NCBI GenBank assembly: GCA_037951105.1 | Contig: JBAMJV010003029.1 | Location: 1 to 64,000 of the forward strand | Source of the DNA: Echinarachnius parma | Lineage: Eukaryota > Echinodermata > Echinoidea > Clypeasteroida > Echinarachniidae | DNA: 64,000 nt | Reading direction: 5' to 3' | Program-made: the position numbers and the translations under genes | The notes under the pieces: model-generated | Told to the model about the DNA's origin: nothing | What the model saw: the letters and a program-made list of their open reading frames with translations, nothing else | Database searches by the model: none | Part shown: piece after piece, positions 58,254 through 64,000 of the stretch | Layout: every line of letters begins with the position of its first letter | How positions within the stretch are numbered: position 1 is the first letter of the stretch

Positions 58254-59788
58254 AGTCCAGTCAATATAGGGTCTTGACCTTGGCAAAATTGCAACATGGG
58301 ATTTTTCTTCGAAATTGCATTTAGGAAGCTCCTCGGAACAATATACAAAAAGTCCTAAGAAATCGAAGCTGCGGAAAGTGGTTTAATTTGCATTATAAAG
58401 ATAATTAGCAAATTTGCATAATTGTGAAATAAGGTCAGTGGTCATTTTCTATCTAGGAATAGTACACTAGTAATTAAAACAAATATTATAAGGTATTTGT
58501 GGGCAAGGAATCCATTTCCGGTACTCGTTTGCGAGTGCCATATGGAGAAAACCCTGAAATCCAAGATGGCTGCTTCCTAATTTAAATATTTATGAATATT
58601 ATTTTCAGTGGCTACAGCCTCTAATAAGCAATACTTATATATTTTGTTGCTTTAATCATGTTCTAAATGTATATCAAAGATACTTCAGCTTGGTTGCCGC
58701 CTTGGCAACCTCTAGCAATGCATATGATTAGCAGAATTGTATTATTTACCTAATTTGCATATTCCCCAAAATTGAGTATATTGGGAACCCGGAAAGTAAA
58801 ATTGACGAGAAATACCACTTTTTCCAAGGTTTTGTGGGGCAACAAGTCCATTTTTTAATACTTAATTCCATATAGAACCATGGCAACCTTCTTAAATCCA
58901 AGATGGCTGCTCCCCAATTTTCACATGTAATGATACACAACTTCATTCTTTTGGTTATATTAGAACAATATTATAATTTTTGGACTCGCAATTATTGGAA
59001 TAAGCAATTGGAATACTTGAATTTCAATGTAGCTGGTTGCTAACAGTGAAAAAATTATGCTCTACAAAAAAAAATGCCGTTTAAGTGGCAAGAAGCACCA
59101 TCTCCTTTAAAATGACAAAGACGGCCATCTGGGATTTATGTGGGTTGCCAAGGTGATACGTCGAATTAAGTATCATAAATGGATTTCTTGTCCCTCAAAA
59201 CCTTGGAAAAGTGGTATTTCTCGTCATTTTTACTTTCCGGGTTCCCAATAATCAATTAGGGGGAATATGCAAATTAGGTAAATAATACAATTATGCTAAT
59301 CATATGCATTGCTAGAGGTTGCCAAGGCGGCAACCAAGCTGAAGTATCTTTGATGTACATTTAGAACATGATTAAAGAAAAAAAATATATAATTATTGCT
59401 TATTAGAGGCTGTAGCCACTGAAAACCAATAATATTCATAATTATGCATATTAGGAAGCAGCCATTTTGGATTTCAGGATTTTCTCCATATGGCACTCGC
59501 AAACGAGCACCGGAAATGGATTCCTTGCCCACAAATACCCTAGAATAGTTGTTTGAATTACTAGTGTACTATTCCTAGATAGAAAATGACCCCTGACCTT
59601 ATTTCACAATTATGCAAATTTGCTAATTATCTTTATAATGCAAATTAAACCACTTTCCGCAGCTTCGATTTCTTAGGAATTTTTGTATGTTGTTCAGGGG
59701 AGTTTCCTGAATGAAATTTCGAAGAAAAATCCCGTGTTGCAATTTTGCCGAGGTTACCCCCTAATATTTGCTAGATTGACTGGACTAT
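58254..59788. repeat. 1.5-kb foldback (long inverted repeat) between the two LINE copies
   Basis: Arms of roughly 670 bp (about 58254-58925 and 59115-59788) are imperfect reverse complements, for example TCTATCTAGGAATAGTACAC at 58450 against its complement near 59570, and the GGTTGCCGCCTTGGCAACC block at 58692 against 59318. The loop is about 190 bp. The ends carry TCCAGTCAATAT and its complement. No coding frame is seen; it is probably a non-autonomous foldback DNA transposon. Confidence 0.75.
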
Positions 59789-60068
59789 TGGACGATACGT
59801 AGCGCCGAACACACGAAACTTGCTTGAGTGATCTCCTTTGTTCTTCACAGACCAGTGCGCAATACACACACGCATGGGTGTGTCTTTATTATACTGTGTG
59901 TAGATTTAGCATACACGGTGTGCTTTCTATGCCCTTATCATATCGACCAATCAACCAGCGGCTGAGCTTCGTAGGACAATACCCAGATGAATTCTACATA
60001 ACGGGTTGCTAAATCGTAATTCATGAAACACTTCTAACTATAGGCTATCGATAACTAGTCTTTCATTC

Positions 60069-63024
60069 TTTCAATTTATTCTTGCTTCCAACAAAACATT
60101 ACAAATGAATAATGATAATTTGCACAAAATAGTGATATACATATTGGAAACAAGAGGGGTCCACTAAAAAGCAATGCTTGTACAATTGTAGAACCCTCAA
60201 ATAATAGTTAGGTATATTGTACATTTAAATTAACACATTCTAGACTACAACAACATAAACAAATATAGAGAATAAAAAGGGGGAAAAGGGGATGCCAACA
60301 GACACCAACATGGGACAAGAGAGAACTTTACATGACACAAATAGGAGAAGACGCACACAATACAAACAATGAGACACTGTCAAAAGGAAGTGAGAGATCG
60401 GAGGTACAAATGTATGTAAAAAGATAAGCTGCAAGTGGGGTTCAAGTGAAAATAAGGAAAAAGACTTGCGCATAATAGAATGGACCAATGCATGAGAAGG
60501 CACAATATATAATATCAGATTACATTTTGAGTCCGCGAGTAAAGAATAACCTTGTTTAAGGATGACGTTAGCACGAACTAAGAGTAAATGGGAGATATAA
60601 TTCAATGATGTTTATAAGATTGTAATAAGAACAATTTTAATTTTTTCTTAAAGATATTAATCGATGGAGCATTTTTTATTTCATTACTTAAAGAATTCCA
60701 TAATTTAGGACCTTCATATATAAATGTATTTTGAGCAAGTAGGGTCCGCAAGAGAGGTAAATGAAATTCTTCAGAATGTCTAGTTGGATAATTATGAACT
60801 GAACTATTTAAAAAAAAAACATTTCTTGAAAAACAGATGGTAGCATGTTATTATTATAATTATACATAAATTGACCAAGTTGAAATACAAATAGGTCTTT
60901 TACCTTCAGGATCTTATTTTCAAAAAATAAAGAGTCAGTATGGGAGCGAAAAGGGGAATTACAAATAATACGAATAACCTTCTTTTGTAATAACAACACT
61001 TTATCTAATAAAGTTTCATGTGTGTTTCCCCAAACTAAAAGACCATAATTTAAGTATGGGAGTATCAAAGAACTATAAAGCATAATTAGTGAAGTAAAAG
61101 GAAGACATGTTTTAACTTTATAAATAATACCAATATTACGAGAAATAGTTTTACAAATATTATCAATATGATGTTTCCAAGAAAGGTTACTATCAACCGT
61201 TACACCCAGAAATTTAATGAATGAAACACGCTCCAATGGGGTGTTTTCAAAAACTATGTTAGCCGGTAACGAAGAATCTATAGATTTACTAAACAACATA
61301 TATTTCGTTTTCTGGAGATTCAATGATAATTTGTTCGCTCTAATCCATAATAAAATATGACTCAATTCAATATTAATAATTTCAACTAATCTATGAGAAT
61401 CCGTATGAGAAAAAAACAAATTTGTATCATCAGCAAAAAGTACGAATGACAAAATTTCGGACGATCGACAGAAGTCATTAATATATGAAATAAATAAAAG
61501 TGGGCCTAATACACTACCTTGTGGAACACCACAATTTATATTACGGGGAGCTGAAGAGTTATCATTTAAAAATACATACTGCCTTCTGTCTGAAAGATAG
61601 CTCCTGAACCACTCCAAGGCCAACCCACGTATACCATAATGTGAAAGTTTATAAAGTAAAATATCGTGGTTAATCGTGTCGAAGGCCTTGGAGAAGTCCA
61701 GGAAAATGCCTATCGTATGAGACGATTTGTCGATTGCATGAGCTACCTTCTCAATAAAGGACAATAATGCGTGTACAGTATTGTGTTTTTCCCTAAAACC
61801 AAATTGGAGACTAGAAAAGATATTGTTATTTTTTAAAAAGGATACTGTACGAGAATATATTATCTTTTCTAAAATTTTTGAAAAAGAGGATAATAAGGAA
61901 ATCGGTCGATAATTATTTACATCTAATTTATCGCCCTTTTTAAACAAAGGAATTACTTTGGCAATTTTTATAGAGTTTGGTACCTGGCCATATAATAAAG
62001 ACAAGTTAAAAATATGAACGAGAGGATCCACAACAGAAGGTATAATGCCCTTTAAAATAAAATTATTAATTTCATCATGGCCAGAACTTTTCTTAGAATC
62101 AAATTTCGAAACAATATTTAAAATTTCATATCTGTGAATAGGAACAAAAAATATAGAGTTTGAATTGGGCTGGCCCAAAAAATCAGCAAAATGCTTATTT
62201 GATGCGGGAATATTAACAGCAAGATTTTCACCAATCGAAGAAAAGTAATTATATAAAATATTTACTATATCCCTAGGATCCTCAACAATCTCATCATTAA
62301 ACTTAATTTTTGTTATGTCAGATTTATTATTAGTAACATTCATTGCCTGTTTAATCATTTTCCAAGTATTTTTCATATCATGTTCATACAAAGCCAACAT
62401 ATTTTCAAAATACCCTTTCTTTTCCAAACGAATAATCTTAGTTAAAATATTTTTATAAGATGTATATTTAATTTTTAACCTTTCTGTGCCATCTAATTTA
62501 TATTTATAAAAAAGATTATTTTTCCTATTTATCGAACGTAATATCGATTTAGTGATCCAAGGAAGCCTTGGTGTTTTTTTATAATCATTAAGTTTAACTC
62601 TTTGTTTAGGAATACAAGTATCTAATTGATCATTAAAAATATCACAACAATTATTGTAAGAAGAATTTACTTCATCTACACCATAAACAGGAGACCAATC
62701 TACATATTCAAGACTAGAAGCAAGACTAGCTAATTTTTCATTATTTACTTTTCGTCTAAATAAACGTGGGTCATTATTATTAATTGATTGAGATAAAGTA
62801 TAATGTGTCACAATAGGATAATGGTCAGTTATGTCTGAAAGAACAATATAAGAGTCAGGGTGGGGGATGACATTTGAAAATATGTTATATATTAAGGAGG
62901 AAGAGGAGTTTGTCACACGAGTGGGCTTAGAAATAAGAGGTAAAAAAGATGCAGAGAGGAGGGTCTCGAGAAATTCTTGGGACACATTATTATGTTCATG
63001 ATTTAATAAATTTATATTAAAGTC
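60069..63024 (-). mobile_element. 5'-truncated copy of the same LINE, opposite strand
   Basis: The sequence from 63024 down to 60069 matches 55043-58013 of the plus-strand copy almost base for base, including the whole 3' UTR. It starts inside the endonuclease domain (at the GACTTTAAT of the GDFN motif), a typical 5' truncation from incomplete target-primed reverse transcription. The 3' repeat tail is short here (one unit). High identity suggests recent activity of the family. Confidence 0.88.
60808..62985 (-). CDS. LINE ORF2 fragment: endonuclease remnant and full reverse transcriptase
   Basis: The frame is open for 725 codons, reading on from the truncation point at 63024. It has the end of the endonuclease (LSDITDHYPIVTH), then the RT boxes [48 protein letters not shown] and ILPYLNYG. 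Near 60815-60822 an expanded T run (on the minus strand) shifts the frame and ends the protein at EMFFF. The remaining C-terminus continues in another frame to the normal stop at 60604-60602. Lacking the N-terminal endonuclease and a promoter, it is not autonomous. Confidence 0.85.
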   Translation of the reverse strand: MSQEFLETLLSASFLPLISKPTRVTNSSSSLIYNIFSNVIPHPDSYIVLSDITDHYPIVTHYTLSQSINNNDPRLFRRKVNNEKLASLASSLEYVDWSPVYGVDEVNSSYNNCCDIFNDQLDTCIPKQRVKLNDYKKTPRLPWITKSILRSINRKNNLFYKYKLDGTERLKIKYTSYKNILTKIIRLEKKGYFENMLALYEHDMKNTWKMIKQAMNVTNNKSDITKIKFNDEIVEDPRDIVNILYNYFSSIGENLAVNIPASNKHFADFLGQPNSNSIFFVPIHRYEILNIVSKFDSKKSSGHDEINNFILKGIIPSVVDPLVHIFNLSLLYGQVPNSIKIAKVIPLFKKGDKLDVNNYRPISLLSSFSKILEKIIYSRTVSFLKNNNIFSSLQFGFREKHNTVHALLSFIEKVAHAIDKSSHTIGIFLDFSKAFDTINHDILLYKLSHYGIRGLALEWFRSYLSDRRQYVFLNDNSSAPRNINCGVPQGSVLGPLLFISYINDFCRSSEILSFVLFADDTNLFFSHTDSHRLVEIINIELSHILLWIRANKLSLNLQKTKYMLFSKSIDSSLPANIVFENTPLERVSFIKFLGVTVDSNLSWKHHIDNICKTISRNIGIIYKVKTCLPFTSLIMLYSSLILPYLNYGLLVWGNTHETLLDKVLLLQKKVIRIICNSPFRSHTDSLFFENKILKVKDLFVFQLGQFMYNYNNNMLPSVFQEMFFF

Positions 63025-64000
63025 AACTGCTCAGATGACCTAATTTATTCATTGTGGCTGTCAGGGTTACGTTCCATCTGTCGCAAGTTTGTTTGATCAA
63101 GGAGGTATTCTAATACCTCCTTGGTTTGACAACGCATGAATGCGCAGTTCATTCGAACGTGTGAAAGAACGAATTATTCCTCTTTGTTCCTGTTATGAAA
63201 GCGTTTTATTAAGTTTGTTGTGTGCTATGTTTAAATACAACATGATCAAATTGGATGGTTGGCATGAGAAAAACCGGGACAACCCAGATGAACAAGCAGT
63301 AAAGGGGGAAGGAGGGGGGGGGGGGGGCGGGGGGGGGGGGGTAATAGAACATAATTGTCTTATTAGGGGTAAGAGGGGGGGTAACCTGTGTCCAAACTTT
63401 TAAAAAGCGTGTCATAATGGTTCTTATACAATTGTGACAGGAAGGGGAAATCCTAAATGTAAGGGTGTAACTGTAGGTCTAATTGAGCGTGATAAGTGGG
63501 AGGGATGGTTAGGGGGGGGGGGGGGGGGGGAGTCACGCGTAAGCACATGTTGTCATGGCTTGGTACGAACAGTCACTTACAAAACACTTATCAAAGGATG
63601 ATAATGACACAGCTAGACAAATGCATGCACACCGAGACACAATGGCATAGGTTATACCCTCCCATACACGCAAATTATACGTACACAAAAAACAAACATG
63701 TAATAAAAACAACAACAAATGAAAGTCTCCCTTTATAAAAATAGCGAAATAATTTTAACGAATAGATTTTGAGCAAAATAACTTGTTTCTACACGTATTG
63801 ATTACTTGTGTGTAATAATAAAATTAAGTGGTGTAGCGTGGTCGGACTGATTGGGGGGCAACAAAATCACTAGCGAACCCACGATTTTGTCAAGGTTTTT
63901 TTTTTTAACGTAGACCAGGACCAAGTAGTTGAAAAAATCCTGTCAGCGGCGGGGGGGGGGGGGGGGGGGGGGGTAGGCTTAGTCGTAATATTTTTTCGAA
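63025..64000. other. Right edge: G-run repeats, no gene seen
   Basis: Poly-G tracts at 63310-63340, 63512-63530 and 63950-63973, and a GTGGTGTAGCGTGG motif at 63829 like the hAT-type ends elsewhere. Open frames here follow from the G runs. Confidence 0.5.

Overview
The window looks like intron-rich nuclear DNA of a marine invertebrate. Exons are short with canonical GT/AG borders, introns run to several kb, CR1/L2-type LINEs and small inverted-repeat transposons are abundant, and there are many long G/C homopolymer runs. A 2A-like translational skipping motif next to a death domain and the LINE types recall published echinoderm, hemichordate and amphioxus genomes. I favour a deuterostome, perhaps an echinoderm, but the species cannot be fixed from sequence alone.

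The host genes lie on the minus strand and had to be assembled by eye from splice signals and reading-frame phase. Gene A (46227 down to 31469, ten exons) encodes about 547 aa: signal peptide, one Ig domain, two six-cysteine sushi/CCP domains, a single transmembrane helix and a cytoplasmic tail of about 255 aa built from a module I do not recognise. Gene B (about 16.4 kb down to 3530 and probably past the last exon seen) has seven exons whose phases all agree. They encode a Ser/Thr-rich segment, an exon ending in the 2A-like motif GDIETNPGP, a death domain, and a second copy of the same cytoplasmic module. As read, gene B would make two proteins from one ORF, with the death domain plus module released from the upstream part. 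Whether B is a separate gene or a 3' extension of A by alternative splicing is open.

The rest is mostly mobile DNA. At 21.2-25.9 kb there is a two-ORF LINE with both frames open. At 50.9-58.0 kb (+) and 60.1-63.0 kb (-) lie two near-identical copies of another LINE in inverted orientation, separated by a 1.5-kb foldback; the first has frameshifts and the second is 5' truncated. Decayed LINE pieces lie at 1.7-3.07 kb (inside a minisatellite) and 30.2-31.1 kb. DNA elements with recognisable ends include two hAT-like elements with 8-bp target duplications (35036-35805 inside a TAC microsatellite; 47958-50320 carrying a 244-bp tandem array), a mariner-like remnant (8874-9931), a 1.4-kb element with 32-bp inverted ends (13658-15080), a foldback with a nested TA-flanked insertion (16.66-19.19 kb), and several MITE and palindrome families. 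Stretches not listed below are AT-rich intron or intergenic DNA in which I see nothing.
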